Positions 17,350 to 26,993 of a DNA stretch of 64,000 nucleotides are shown one piece after another. The notes beneath the pieces were generated by a model. The model ran no database searches, had not been told where the DNA came from, and was given only the letters and a program-made list of their open reading frames with translations. Location of the stretch: the NCBI GenBank assembly GCA_963842775.1, contig CAWJHQ010000001.1:124001-188000 (forward strand). The letters run 5' to 3'. Source of the stretch: R-RK-3 sp963842775. GTDB taxonomy: Bacteria > Pseudomonadota > Alphaproteobacteria > Rhizobiales > Rhodomicrobiaceae. The position numbers and the translations under genes are program-made. Position 1 is the first letter of the stretch, and the number at the start of each line of letters is the position of its first letter.

Positions 17350-18919
17350 ATGGCCTATTTGCCTACCCGGAAATCCGACAATCTGGCGTTGCTGGAGGCG
17401 ATGTTCGACGCGCTGCCGGACCCGATTTTCGTGAAAAATTCCGCGCATCAATGGATCTACGCAAACCGCCCTTTTCAGCAGCTTCTCGGTGTGGATGAAG
17501 ACATCATCGGGAAGGATGACAGAGAATTCCAGCCGCCGGAGCAGGTGGAAGTATTTTGGGCGGAAGATGCAAAGGTATTCGCCGGCAACCACAGTCTGAA
17601 CGAAGAGAAAATCGGCGACGGCGTGGTCGCGCTAACAAAGAAATTTCCGATTACCTTGCCGGACGGGAGCGTAGGGCTCGTCGCTATCATCTTCGATATT
17701 ACCCAATATAAAAAGATGGAGGAAAAGGCGCAGGAACTCGCGGCGGCGAGCGCGGCCAAATCTCAGTTCCTCGCGACGATCAGCCACGAAATCCGCACGC
17801 CCCTCAATGGCATTCTCGGCATGGCGCAAGCGCTGCAGCGTGAGGATCTGGCGCCCAATCAGCGCGATATGGTCGCGACGATCCTGGAGTCGGGACATAT
17901 TCTGGTTTCGCTCGTCAACGACGTGCTCGACCTCACGAAAATCGAAGCGGGCAAGCTCGACGTGTCGCCGATCGACGGCAATCTGCAGCAGACGCTGCAA
18001 AGTGTGATGAGCCTCTTCAAGTCGGCCGCCGCCGATAAAAACGTGTCATTGACGAGCAGCTTTGCCCCGGATGTGCCCGCCTATTTGCACTTCGATCCGC
18101 TCCGGGTGCGGCAATGCGTCTCCAATCTCGTCGCCAACGCGCTGAAATTCACCGAGTTCGGGCTCGATCGCGGTGCGTTTGTCCGCCGAACGGGCCGATG
18201 ACGACGTGCGGATCATATCGATCGCCGTCGAGGACACCGGCATCGGCATCGCGGACGAGACGATCGCCAAGCTGTTCACCGAATTCACCCAGGCCGACAG
18301 CTCGACCACCCGGCGTTTCGGCGGCACCGGCCTTGGTCTGGCCATCACGCGCAAGCTGGCGCGGCTGATGGGCGGCGATGTCGACGTGGTCAGCAGGATA
18401 GGGCACGGTTCGACGTTCACCTTCTCGTTCCGGGCCGAATGCGCGGCCGAACCGGGCAGCGTTCAGCGCGGGGAAGAGGGGGCCGTCGCCGGGGCCGAGC
18501 AGCACCTTGCCGGCCTGCGCGCGCTGGTGGTGGATGACAATCTCGTCAACCGCAAGGTGGCGCGGCTGTTCCTGGAGCCGCTGGGGGTTCGCGTCGCCGA
18601 AGCGGAGAACGGGATGGTGGCGCTCGAAGCGCTGTGCGCCGAACCGTTCGACGTCATTCTGCTGGATATGCATATGCCGGTCATGGACGGCCCGGACACC
18701 TTCCGCGCCATCCGCGCCAGCGCCGAGGTCTGGGCGGAAACGCCCGTCATCGCCATGACGGCCGACGCCATGCAGGGCGACGCGGAGAAATATCTCGGCC
18801 AGGGCATGAATGGCTATGTGGCCAAGCCGGTGGAGATGGCCGTGCTCGCGGCGGAGATCAGCCGGGTCTCACTCCGCCGGTTAACACAGCCGAACAGGCT
18901 CAGCTCGAACGCGGCTTAA
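17350..18919 (+). CDS. Hybrid sensor histidine kinase, PAS-HisKA-HATPase-receiver, one suspected +1 error
   Basis: About 522 residues after correction. An N-terminal PAS domain (MFDALPDPIFVKNSAHQWIY) is followed by the phosphoacceptor H-box ISHEIRTPLNG and the N-box VSNLVANALKFTEFG. G-boxes read DTGIGIADE and GGTGLGLAIT. The C-terminal receiver has phosphoacceptor Asp in VILLDMHMPVMDGP and conserved Lys in YVAKPVEM. The frame break at about 18160-18165 is repaired by removing one base, giving EFGSIAVRLS. No membrane segment is visible, so it probably senses a cytosolic signal. No response-regulator partner adjoins it. Confidence 0.9.
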
Positions 18920-19000
18920 GGCCCTCCGCACAGGGCGCGGCGGCGGCGCGCCACGGACCGATGGCTCTCGGCGCTGCATGTTTCCATCAAACCGGCCCTA

Positions 19001-19099
19001 GTGCATCGGACCGAAAAGTGTACGCACTTTTCGGACAAATCCGATGCATAAACAAAGGCCTAGAGCGCAGCTCCGCGTTCAGCGGAGCATCCGGCGCTC
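19001..19099. repeat. Two adjacent TA-flanked palindromic mini-elements
   Basis: The first (19001-19048) runs GTGCATCGGACCGAAAAGTG to TCCGATGCA, with an almost complete dyad and TA on both sides (18999-19000, 19049-19050). The second (19063-19099) runs GAGCGCAGCTCCGC to GGCGCTC, again TA on both sides (19061-19062, 19100-19101). They use the same GTGC/GAGC terminal style as families A and B. The first could act as a terminator hairpin. Confidence 0.65.
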
Positions 19100-19423
19100 T
19101 AGGCGAGAATCCGGTAACACTGCGACAGCAGCCGCCTCCCATCGTGCCCTGCAAAATGCAACAAGGCGGTGACGGCCTTCAGTCTTGGCGTGCCGCTTGC
19201 GCTCCTCGCCGTGGGGGCTTTCCTATACCGGGTAATTGCCGTGTTTGCGCCGAGATCCTTAGCAGCACGTTAATGTCGGCAATCCAATTATTGCATCTAT
19301 GTTGTTGTTTTTTTTGTCTAAATCTATATCCGCAAGGGCGAAAGCGAACTCATCCGTTCAGAAGGGGTTAATAGTCGGTCACCTTCAATGTGGCATGTGT
19401 AACAATCCTACAGGAGAATTCCC

Positions 19424-19849
19424 ATGAATTCTGGCCTGAAGCTTGCCGGCGTTGCGATGCTTCTCTCGACCGCACTCATCTCCACCGCGGACGCACAAAA
19501 GCGGCGTGACAACGATGGCAAATGGGAGCGGCTTGGCTGCGAACGTGTTGGCAACCGCGCCGATTACGACGAGATCAAGGTTGGGCGGCGGGAAGGACGC
19601 TTCTCCGCGCTTCGCCTGGAAGCCCAAGGAAATTCGGTTCAGATCCTCGATCTGAAGGTGATTTACGCCAACGGTGCTCCGGACGACATTTCGGTCCGTA
19701 CCGAAATCAATCAAGGCGATCGCAGTCGTCCTCTCGATCTGCGCGGCCGTGATCGTGTCATCGACCGGATTCAGATCGTGTCAAAGAAGGATCGTCAGGG
19801 ACCGGGCCGAGGCAGCGCCCAGGTCTGCGTCTACGGCCGGGAAGGCTGA
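19424..19849 (+). CDS. Secreted DUF2541-like protein
   Basis: A 141-residue protein with a signal peptide ending STADAQ. The mature domain KWERLGCERVGNRADYDEIKVG and SRPLDLRGRDRVIDRIQIVS matches the pattern of DUF2541, small periplasmic beta-rich proteins of unknown role. An AGGAG lies upstream of the ATG. It is a monocistronic gene in a repeat-rich gap. Confidence 0.75.
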   Translation: MNSGLKLAGVAMLLSTALISTADAQKRRDNDGKWERLGCERVGNRADYDEIKVGRREGRFSALRLEAQGNSVQILDLKVIYANGAPDDISVRTEINQGDRSRPLDLRGRDRVIDRIQIVSKKDRQGPGRGSAQVCVYGREG

Positions 19850-20081
19850 GAGCTTGAGAAAAGCGGGGTCGGGGCTTGGCCAGTGCGCCAGCCCCGACAC
19901 CACCGACGATCTTGCAAGCCATTTGCAGCTGTTGATCGCCTGGGAGCCGACGGTCGCTCCTAGGCCTGTCGCACCCGGCGCTCATTGTTAGCCCATCACC
20001 CCAAACCCCCTCACCGCCCTTTATGTCCGCCGCCGCCGCTGCTATACGGCACCCTTCTTCAATCGTTAGGCCCGTACGCCC

Positions 20082-20879
20082 ATGAGACTCGCAATAATGG
20101 GAGCGGCCGGCCGGATGGGCCAGGCTGTCGTCCGCGTTCTTCACGAAATGCCGAACTGCTCCATTTCCGGCGGCACGGAACCCGAGGGCTCGGCGATGCT
20201 CGGCGCCGATATGGGCGAACTGGCCGGGGTCGGCAAGCTGGGCATCCCCATCACCTCCGATCCGCTGGAATTGTTCATCCGCTCCGAAGGGGTGATCGAC
20301 TTCACCTCGCCCGCGGCGACGGCGGAACATGCCGGGCTCGCCGCGCAGGCGCGCATCGTGCATGTGATCGGCACGACCGGGCTGACGCCGCCGCAGGAGG
20401 ACGCGATCCTGGCCGCGTCCCAGCACGCGGTGATCATCCAGTCGGGCAATATGAGCTTAGGCGTCAATCTGCTCGCGGCGCTGGTGAAGAAGGCGGCGGA
20501 AACGCTCGGCCCCGATTTCGACGTCGAAATCGTCGAAATGCATCATCGGCTGAAAGTGGACGCGCCTTCGGGAACCGCGCTGATGCTCGGCAAGGCGGCG
20601 GCCGACGGCCGGCATATCGGCCTCGAGGATCATTCCGTGCGCGTCCGCGACGGGCAGACGGGCGTGCGCAAGCGCGGCGACATCGGCTTTGCCACATTGC
20701 GCGGCGGCGACGTCATCGGCGATCATACGGTGATATTCGCCGGAGCCAGCGAGCGCCTGGAGCTGACCCACCGCGCGAGCGACCGGCAGCTTTTCGCGCG
20801 CGGCGCCGTGCGGGCGGCGCTTTGGGGGCAGGGCAAGCCGCCCAGCCTCTATTCGATGCAGGACGTGCTGGGACTTTGA
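20082..20879 (+). CDS. dapB: 4-hydroxy-tetrahydrodipicolinate reductase
   Basis: NAD(P)H-dependent step of lysine and meso-diaminopimelate synthesis. The 265-residue product has the Rossmann GAAGRMGQAVVR at residues 7-18, GTTGL near residue 100, SGNMSLGVNLL, and EIVEMHHRLKVDAPSGTAL with catalytic His and substrate-binding residues. The C-terminus LYSMQDVLGL is typical. gpmA follows after 13 bases, indicating an operon. Confidence 0.96.
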   Translation: MRLAIMGAAGRMGQAVVRVLHEMPNCSISGGTEPEGSAMLGADMGELAGVGKLGIPITSDPLELFIRSEGVIDFTSPAATAEHAGLAAQARIVHVIGTTGLTPPQEDAILAASQHAVIIQSGNMSLGVNLLAALVKKAAETLGPDFDVEIVEMHHRLKVDAPSGTALMLGKAAADGRHIGLEDHSVRVRDGQTGVRKRGDIGFATLRGGDVIGDHTVIFAGASERLELTHRASDRQLFARGAVRAALWGQGKPPSLYSMQDVLGL

Positions 20880-20892
20880 AGTCGAGGAAGTG

Positions 20893-21522
20893 ATGGCATC
20901 CATGGAGAATGCGCTGGTTTTGGTCCGCCACGGCGAAAGCGAGTGGAACAAGCTCAATCTGTTCACCGGCTGGCGCGATGTCGACCTGAGCGAGACGGGC
21001 GTTGCGGAAGCGCGGCAAGCCGGCCGGCTGCTGAAGGCGGAGGGTCTGCATTTCGACGTCGCCTTCACCAGCGCCCTGAAGCGGGCCCAGCGCACGCTCG
21101 ACATCATCCTCGAGGAGCTGGGCCAGACGGGCCTCGAAACCCACAAGGACCAGGCGCTGAACGAGCGCGATTACGGCGATCTGGCCGGGCTGAACAAGGA
21201 CGACGCACGCGTCAAATGGGGCGAGGAGCAGGTGCATATATGGCGCCGCTCGTTCGACGTGCCGCCGCCCGGCGGGGAAAGCCTCAAGGATACCGCCGAG
21301 CGCGTGCTGCCCTATTATCAGGCCCGCATCTGGCCGGAATTGCAGGCGGGCAAGACCGTCATCGTCGCCGCGCATGGCAATTCGCTGCGCGCGCTGGTCA
21401 TGCAGCTCGACAGTTTGAGCCGCGAGCAGGTCCTGGCGCTCAATCTGGCGACCGGCGTGCCGCTGATCTACCGGCTGAACGCCGACGGTTCGGCGGCGGA
21501 AAAGCGGGAACTTGCGTCGTAG
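20893..21522 (+). CDS. gpmA: 2,3-bisphosphoglycerate-dependent phosphoglycerate mutase
   Basis: Interconverts 3- and 2-phosphoglycerate in glycolysis. Phospho-His motif LVRHGESEWNKLNLFTGWRD is at the N-terminus. NERDYGDLAGLNK, IWRRSFDVPPPGGESL and the second His in AAHGNSLRALVM follow. Length is 209 residues. The GAGGAAG ribosome-binding site supports the ATG at 20893. The stop codon TAG is formed by the TA flank and first G of a repeat element, so the original C-terminus may have differed slightly. Confidence 0.95.
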   Translation: MASMENALVLVRHGESEWNKLNLFTGWRDVDLSETGVAEARQAGRLLKAEGLHFDVAFTSALKRAQRTLDIILEELGQTGLETHKDQALNERDYGDLAGLNKDDARVKWGEEQVHIWRRSFDVPPPGGESLKDTAERVLPYYQARIWPELQAGKTVIVAAHGNSLRALVMQLDSLSREQVLALNLATGVPLIYRLNADGSAAEKRELAS

Positions 21523-21627
21523 TGCACTGACGCATTCACATGGTTCATGCGCCAGAGACACTAGCCTCTTTGTTTATGCATCAATTTTACCAAACTCCGG
21601 CTGAAGCCTCCGTTTGGATCGATGCAC
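21522..21627. repeat. Miniature repeat element, family B, 106 bp, TA-flanked
   Basis: It starts GTGCACTGACGC and ends GATGCAC, with TA at 20520-style positions 21520-21521 and at 21628-21629. It matches the 3711-3802 copy over nearly its full length, with a 14-bp longer middle. Its first G completes the gpmA stop codon. Confidence 0.78.
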
Positions 21628-21711
21628 TAATCGCAGCTCGCGATCCGGTTGGTTGCGCATTCGGGGCATGGCCGCTAAAGCTGCCGCAGCCAATTGACTT
21701 AGGGGGACGAA

Positions 21712-22293
21712 ATGACCGTTGCGGATCCGCTGGAGCAGGGGGGCCTGGAGAGCAACAAATTCACCGCGATCTACATCGCGGTGCTGGCCGTGCTCATCGC
21801 GATCTGTTCGATCGGCGGCGACGATGTGTCCAAGACGATGATGCGATCGAGCGTCGGCGCCGCCGATACCTATGCGTTCTTCCAGGCGAAGAATATCCGG
21901 CAAACAGCTTATTCGCTTGCGGCCGATGGTTTCGAGGCGGACCTCATGAAGCCGGGGATGGACGAGAACACGCGGAAATTCCTGCAGGACAAACTGAGCA
22001 AATACCGGGCCACTATCGAGCGCTACGAAAGCGAACCGGCAACGGGCGAGGGCAAGAAGGAGCTGCTCGCCAAGGCGCGCGGCCTGGAGGCGGAACGCGA
22101 TCTTGCGCTCCGGCGCGATCCCTATTTCGACTTCGGCCAAGGCCTGTTGCAAATCGCCATCGTGCTCGCCTCGGTGTCGCTCATTCTGGGCGGCACGATC
22201 CTGCTTCGGGTGAGCGGCGTCATGGCCGTCGCCGGCGCGCTGTCCACCATCAACGCCTTCCTGCTGCTGGTGGAGCTGCCGTTCCTGAGCTGA
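21712..22293 (+). CDS. DUF4337-family inner-membrane protein
   Basis: A 193-residue protein with a short N-terminal tail and a membrane segment FTAIYIAVLAVLIAICSIG. A charged, probably coiled-coil middle (residues about 45-130) follows, then two C-terminal membrane segments (LLQIAIVLASVSLILGGTIL and VMAVAGALSTINAFLLLV). This plan fits DUF4337. The function is unknown. It stands alone after gpmA, separated by a repeat. Confidence 0.78.
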   Translation: MTVADPLEQGGLESNKFTAIYIAVLAVLIAICSIGGDDVSKTMMRSSVGAADTYAFFQAKNIRQTAYSLAADGFEADLMKPGMDENTRKFLQDKLSKYRATIERYESEPATGEGKKELLAKARGLEAERDLALRRDPYFDFGQGLLQIAIVLASVSLILGGTILLRVSGVMAVAGALSTINAFLLLVELPFLS

Positions 22294-22448
22294 GGGGCTG
22301 CTTGCAACCCACTGCAGCTCCGGGCCGGTCGACCGATGGACATTCTCGACAGCAAGGCCGTGGCTGGATAATCTCCGGAAAGATCTGCGTTCGGCGCGGC
22401 GGCTTTTTTAGCGTGGCCAGCCGCGATCGACATTCCCGGGGGTATGTG

Positions 22449-24341
22449 ATGCGGGGCTTGTTTTGCTTTTTGTATGCTTTTTTGGTTTTTGCAGCGACTT
22501 CCCTTCCTGCGCATGCAGATGATTGGGCGAAGTGCAAGATCGGCGCGCTTGACGCCAGAATAGCGGCCTGCTCCAAAATTATCGAAAATGGAGGCCGGAA
22601 ACCGAAAGACTTGGCCTCCGCCCGCAGACAGCGGGCAGGCGTATATGGCCTCCAGAGAGAGAACGAGAAGGCATACGCAGACCTCAACGAGGCGATCCGC
22701 ATTGATCCTGGGACGGCCGCCTACAGCCGCGCCATGATGCGTCTGATCGAGAAGGATAACGACGGAGCGATTGCCGAATTCGCCGAAGCGATGAAAACGC
22801 ATCAGGGCAGCGGGGATATCTACAATGCCCGGGGAGTCGCCTATTCGCGGAAGGGCGAGCAGGACTCAGCGATTGCCGACTACACCGAGGCGCTTCGGCG
22901 TGATCCTCGGTCGGTGATGGCGCTGAGCAATCGGGGCCGGGCCTATCACCACAAAGGGCAGCCGGAACTTGCTCTCGTCGATCTTAACCAGGCCATTCGT
23001 CTGGCCCCGAACTACCCTCAGGCCTACTTGCATCGCGCTCTCGTTTTCGAGAAGCAGGGCGACATCGACGACGCCATAGCGGACTGCAACAAAGCCGTTC
23101 AGATCGATCCGAAATATGTAGAGGCCTATGGCGAAAGGGCGGAGCTTTTCAGTTCGAGGAATGATTTCGACCGCGCCATCGCCGATGCAAGCAGGGCCAT
23201 AGAGCTCGATCCGCAATTTCTCCGAGCTTACAACATCCGTGGCAGGGCCTTCGGTTCAACCGGAGAGTTGGACGACTCGCTGTCCGATTTGAATCGGGCA
23301 ATCGAGCTTAATGCGAAACTCCCCTACTTGTACAATAATCGAGGCAATACGTATTTCGCTAAGAACGACGTGGATCGCGCAATTACCGATTATGATTTCG
23401 CGATCCAATTGGATAGCAAAGCTCCGCTGTATTATTATAATCGTGGCAAAGCTTACGAAAAAAAGAATAAGACTGACGAGGCGTTGGCAGACTACCGCAA
23501 GGTTCTCGATCTGCCGGCCGTCTCGAACACCGATATGCAGCGGCAGGAACTTGGTCGTCAGCGCATCGCCAGGTTGACCCAGGCCAATCGTGAGACGAGG
23601 ACTGCCACCCCGTCCCCGGCGCCACCGCCGGCGAAGCGCGTCGCGCTCGTGATCGGCAACGCGAAATACACCAGCGTCGGCGAACTCATCAATCCGGCCA
23701 ATGATGCGAAAGGTATGGCGGCGAGTCTTCGGCGCCTGGGCTTCGGCCATGTCACCGAGCTGTATGATCTTAGCCGCGAGAAAATGGGACGCGCCCTGAA
23801 AGAATTCGGCGATTGGGCCGAGAACGCGGAGTGGGCGGTTGTGTTCTATGCGGGACATGGCCTCGAAATGAACGGCATCAACTATCTGATCCCGACCGAT
23901 GCCGAGCTCGTGCGGGATTCGCATGTCGCTGACGAAGCCATCTCCCTCACTCAGGTCCAGGCGAAAGTCGATGCGGCTTCCAAGCTCGGTCTGATCATCC
24001 TCGATTCCTGCCGCAACAATCCGTTCCTGGCGCGGATGGCGCGCTCCGGCGGGACGGCCCGGGCGATCGGCCGGGGCCTCGCCATGGTCGAGCCCGAAGG
24101 CAGCGTGCTGGTCGCCTATTCCGCCAAGCACGGCACCACGGCGTCCGATGGCAGCGGCCCAAACAGCCCCTTCAGCGAGGCGCTGCTGCATCACATTGAG
24201 GAACCGGGCCTGGAGATTAATTTCCTGTTCCGGAGAGTGCGTGACGAGGTTCGCTCGAAAACGCAGCGCCAGCAGGAGCCGTTCCTCTACGGCTCGCTCA
24301 GCAGCGAGCCGCTATACTTTAACGAGATTGCATCGAAATAG
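22449..24341 (+). CDS. Secreted TPR protein with C-terminal caspase-like (C14) peptidase domain
   Basis: A 630-residue protein. The signal peptide ends SLPAHA. About nine tetratricopeptide repeats fill residues 60-390 (units such as VAYSRKGEQDSAIADYTEAL and NRGNTYFAKNDVDRAITDY). A proline-rich linker leads to a caspase-like domain starting KRVALVIGNAKYTSVGEL. The catalytic dyad is visible as His in VVFYAGHGLEMNG and Cys in LIILDSCRNNPF, so the enzyme should be active. The substrate is unknown; TPRs probably recruit partners in the periplasm. The start at 22449 was chosen for the signal peptide. Confidence 0.92.
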   Translation: MRGLFCFLYAFLVFAATSLPAHADDWAKCKIGALDARIAACSKIIENGGRKPKDLASARRQRAGVYGLQRENEKAYADLNEAIRIDPGTAAYSRAMMRLIEKDNDGAIAEFAEAMKTHQGSGDIYNARGVAYSRKGEQDSAIADYTEALRRDPRSVMALSNRGRAYHHKGQPELALVDLNQAIRLAPNYPQAYLHRALVFEKQGDIDDAIADCNKAVQIDPKYVEAYGERAELFSSRNDFDRAIADASRAIELDPQFLRAYNIRGRAFGSTGELDDSLSDLNRAIELNAKLPYLYNNRGNTYFAKNDVDRAITDYDFAIQLDSKAPLYYYNRGKAYEKKNKTDEALADYRKVLDLPAVSNTDMQRQELGRQRIARLTQANRETRTATPSPAPPPAKRVALVIGNAKYTSVGELINPANDAKGMAASLRRLGFGHVTELYDLSREKMGRALKEFGDWAENAEWAVVFYAGHGLEMNGINYLIPTDAELVRDSHVADEAISLTQVQAKVDAASKLGLIILDSCRNNPFLARMARSGGTARAIGRGLAMVEPEGSVLVAYSAKHGTTASDGSGPNSPFSEALLHHIEEPGLEINFLFRRVRDEVRSKTQRQQEPFLYGSLSSEPLYFNEIASK

Positions 24342-24357
24342 ACTGGGTTCGATCCAT

Positions 24358-24852
24358 TCAAATCTTGGAGCCGCGCACATCGTAGAGCGCGGCGTCCAGG
24401 GCGTGCGCGAAGCCGCGCTTCTCATCGTTGCTGAGGAAATTGCCGAAGGGCAGCACCCGGCCATGCGAGCGCAAGTGGAGGCGGTTGGCGCTCAATTCGC
24501 TCTCCACCAGCTCCAGCCGCACCCAATAGGGGTTGAAGCTCCAGCTCTCCGCGCGGCCGGAGGGATGAAACCGCGTCACCTTCAGCTCGCTGACGCTCAG
24601 CTCGATGGTCTCGTAAATGCGCGCGGCGCGGTAGTTCAGCCGGAAAGCGCCGTAGATGAGCAGCACGTCGAATCCGAAAAAGCCGAGCACCGGCCAGGCG
24701 CCCTTCATATAGAAGGCGATGCCGGTCAGAAAGCTGACAACGCTTATAACTCCCATCAAAACGATAAACCCCTTGCGCCCGAGAGAGCGATGGGGCAGCA
24801 AGACTGCGCTGAAGCGGGAGTCCGGCGCCGCTAATGTGTCCTGAGAACTCAT
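24358..24852 (-). CDS. DUF2244-family membrane protein
   Basis: A 164-residue protein with two N-terminal membrane segments (KGFIVLMGVISVVSFLTGIA and AWPVLGFFGFDVLLIYGAF) and a cytoplasmic domain with the family pattern SWSFNPYWVRLELV. The function is unknown. The gene is divergent from nth and their start codons overlap on the shared CATG at 24850-24853, which is unusual. Convergent with the caspase gene. Confidence 0.85.
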   Translation of the reverse strand: MSSQDTLAAPDSRFSAVLLPHRSLGRKGFIVLMGVISVVSFLTGIAFYMKGAWPVLGFFGFDVLLIYGAFRLNYRAARIYETIELSVSELKVTRFHPSGRAESWSFNPYWVRLELVESELSANRLHLRSHGRVLPFGNFLSNDEKRGFAHALDAALYDVRGSKI

Positions 24853-25597
24853 GAAGGTCAAAAATAAGCGACAAGCCCCGTCTCGGGAAACAACAAAGTT
24901 CGCTCCCGCACCGAAAAGCGCAGCCCGTGGCGGTAAGGTCGGCCTGCTCAGCCCGGCGGAAGTGGCCGAGATGTTCCGCCGCTTTCGCGATGCCGCTCCC
25001 GAGCCCAAGAGCGAATTGGAATATGTGAACCCCTTCACCTTGCTGGTCGCGGTGGTGCTTTCGGCGCAGGCGACCGATGCCGGCGTGAACAAGGCGACCC
25101 GCGCGCTGTTCGCGCAGGCGGACAGTCCGGCGAAGATGCTGGCGCTCGGCGAGGCGCGCGTTCAGGACGCGATCAAGACCATCGGGCTTTACCGCAACAA
25201 GGCGAAGAACGTCATCGCGCTGTCGAAGAAACTGGTCGAGGAGCATGGCGGCGAGGTGCCCAGCGACCGCGACGCGCTGGAAATGCTGCCCGGCGTCGGC
25301 CGGAAAACGGCGAATGTGGTGCTGAACGTCGCCTTCGCCCAGCCGACCATGGCGGTGGACACCCATATATTCCGCGTCTCCAACCGCACCGGCCTCGCGC
25401 CGGGAAAGACGCCGCTCGCGGTCGAATTGGGCCTGATGCGCGCGGTGCCGGAGGAATTCCTGCTGCACGCGCATCACTGGCTCATCCTGCACGGCCGCTA
25501 TGTCTGCAAGGCGCGCAAGCCCGAATGTCCGCGCTGCCTGATCGCCGATATCTGCCGCTTCGAACCGAAGACCAAGCCTGAAGAATTACGAGCATGA
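24851..25597 (+). CDS. nth: Endonuclease III
   Basis: DNA glycosylase/AP lyase removing oxidised pyrimidines. The helix-hairpin-helix LPGVGRKTANVVLN carries the catalytic Lys, and VDTHIFRVSNR the catalytic Asp. The 4Fe-4S cluster is C-x6-C-x2-C-x5-C at the C-terminus (CKARKPECPRCLIADIC). Length is 248 residues, with a basic extension before the domain. The ATG at 24851 overlaps the divergent DUF2244 start; an internal start at 24971 would leave a shorter but still plausible protein. The stop TGA is supplied by a repeat element. Confidence 0.95.
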   Translation: MKVKNKRQAPSRETTKFAPAPKSAARGGKVGLLSPAEVAEMFRRFRDAAPEPKSELEYVNPFTLLVAVVLSAQATDAGVNKATRALFAQADSPAKMLALGEARVQDAIKTIGLYRNKAKNVIALSKKLVEEHGGEVPSDRDALEMLPGVGRKTANVVLNVAFAQPTMAVDTHIFRVSNRTGLAPGKTPLAVELGLMRAVPEEFLLHAHHWLILHGRYVCKARKPECPRCLIADICRFEPKTKPEELRA

Positions 25598-25662
25598 TCC
25601 GCAAAAGCATGTCCTCGCGCGAGGCGGGGATGGATGCCGGTTTTGCGACAAGGATCATGCTC
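25590..25662. repeat. Palindromic repeat, family D, 73 bp
   Basis: Perfect 11-base terminal inverted repeats GAGCATGATCC and GGATCATGCTC enclose CGCAAAAGCATGTCC and GATGCCGGTTTTGCG. It begins within the last codons of nth and provides its stop codon. Relatives lie at 6386-6450 and, as fragments, near 15928 and 60837. Confidence 0.72.
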
Positions 25663-25687
25663 CGGCAAACAATAGAGGGACCGCCTG

Positions 25688-26684
25688 ATGGTGCAGCCGC
25701 TTTATGACGTCGTTGGCCTGGGCAGCGCGATCGTCGATATCATCGCTCGCTGCGACGATGACTTCCTCATCGCCCAGGGCCTGGAAAAGGGCATGATGCG
25801 GCTGATCGATGCCGGGGAGGCGGCGCGGCTTTACGGCGAGATGGGCGCGGCGGTGGAGGTGAGCGGCGGCACCGTGCCCAACTAGCTGCGTGGGCGTGAC
25901 GTCCTTCGGCGGCAAGGCGGCCTTCATGGGCAAGATCGCCAAGGACCAGTTCGGCGAGATCTTCACCCATGATCTGCGCGCCGCCGGCGTCACCTTCGAG
26001 GCACGGCCGGTGGAGGGAAGTGCGCCTACGGCCCGCAGTTTCATCCTCGTCACTCCCGATGGCGAGCGGACGATGAACACCCATCTCGGCGCGGCGGCGG
26101 AGTTGAGCACGCGCGAAGTCGATGCCGATCTCATCAGCGCTTCCAGGACGCTCTATCTGGAGGGCTACTCCTTCGACGGAGCGCCGGCCAAGGCCGCGTT
26201 CCAGGAGGCGGCGAGGATCGCGCGCGGCGCGGGCACGACGGTCTCGCTCACGCTGTCCGACCCATTCTGCGTCGAGCGGCACCGCCAGTCCTTTCATGAT
26301 TTCATCAAGAGCGGCGTCGATCTGCTGTTCGCCAATGAGCGCGAATTGCTGACGCTCTACGAAACCGGCGACCTCGCCGAGGCCTGCGCGCGCCTGCGCG
26401 TCGACTGTGCGCTCGCGGCGGTGACGCGCGGCGAGAAGGGCTCGCTCATCCTCACGCGCGATGAGATCATCGAGATCGAGGCGGAGCCGGTGGCGCGCGT
26501 CGTCGATACGACGGGGGCGGGCGACCTTTATGCGGCGGGGTTCCTGTTCGGCTATGCGCGGGGCCTGGAGCTGCGCATTTGCGGGGCGCTCGCCAGTGTC
26601 GCCGCCGCCGAGATCATCTCGCATATCGGCCCGCGGCCCGAGACGTCCCTGGCCGGGCTGGCCCAGGCCCGCAATCTGATCTGA
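25688..26684 (+). CDS. PfkB-family sugar/adenosine kinase, one suspected +1 error
   Basis: Ribokinase-fold kinase of about 331 residues. Start YDVVGLGSAIVDIIAR and the substrate loop VSGGTVPN lead into SCVGVTSFGGKAAFMGKI after removing one T at about 25883; uncorrected, a TAG stop ends the protein after 65 residues. The catalytic motif DTTGAGDLYAAGFLFGYARG is near the C-terminus. Gene context and the PfkB signature fit the adenosine kinase group of alphaproteobacteria; the substrate is not decided by sequence alone. It follows nth on the same strand. Confidence 0.9.
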
Positions 26685-26993
26685 ACGAAACATTCTGGCG
26701 AAATATTGGGCATGACACAGCGCTGCCAAAATTTCTGGCAGTGGTGTGATGAATTCGCGCCGTCATGTACTGCTGTGTCAACTGTCGGCAGCTCAGTAAA
26801 CGGTGACTAAATTGCGGCCAATTTTTAACAATTGCGTTGCATTTGTGGCAATTCGCGCGGATGTTGCGCCAAAACGATAGTGTTGAAATCTCCTTTGCTT
26901 GCGACGGGATGGCCTTAGACAGCGACATTAATTTGGCGTAAAGAGAATCTTGGGCCATGGTAAATGGTCCGTCAATCGTCAGGGAGATTCTCA
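26685..26993. other. AT-richer intergenic region with a long hairpin
   Basis: The 309-bp gap contains a dyad near 26714-26748 whose inner stem is CTGCCA-AAATTTC-TGGCAG with matching ACAC/GTGT outside. It lacks a U-run, so an intrinsic terminator is uncertain. The second half is AT-rich relative to its surroundings and probably carries the promoter of the following small gene. Confidence 0.4.
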
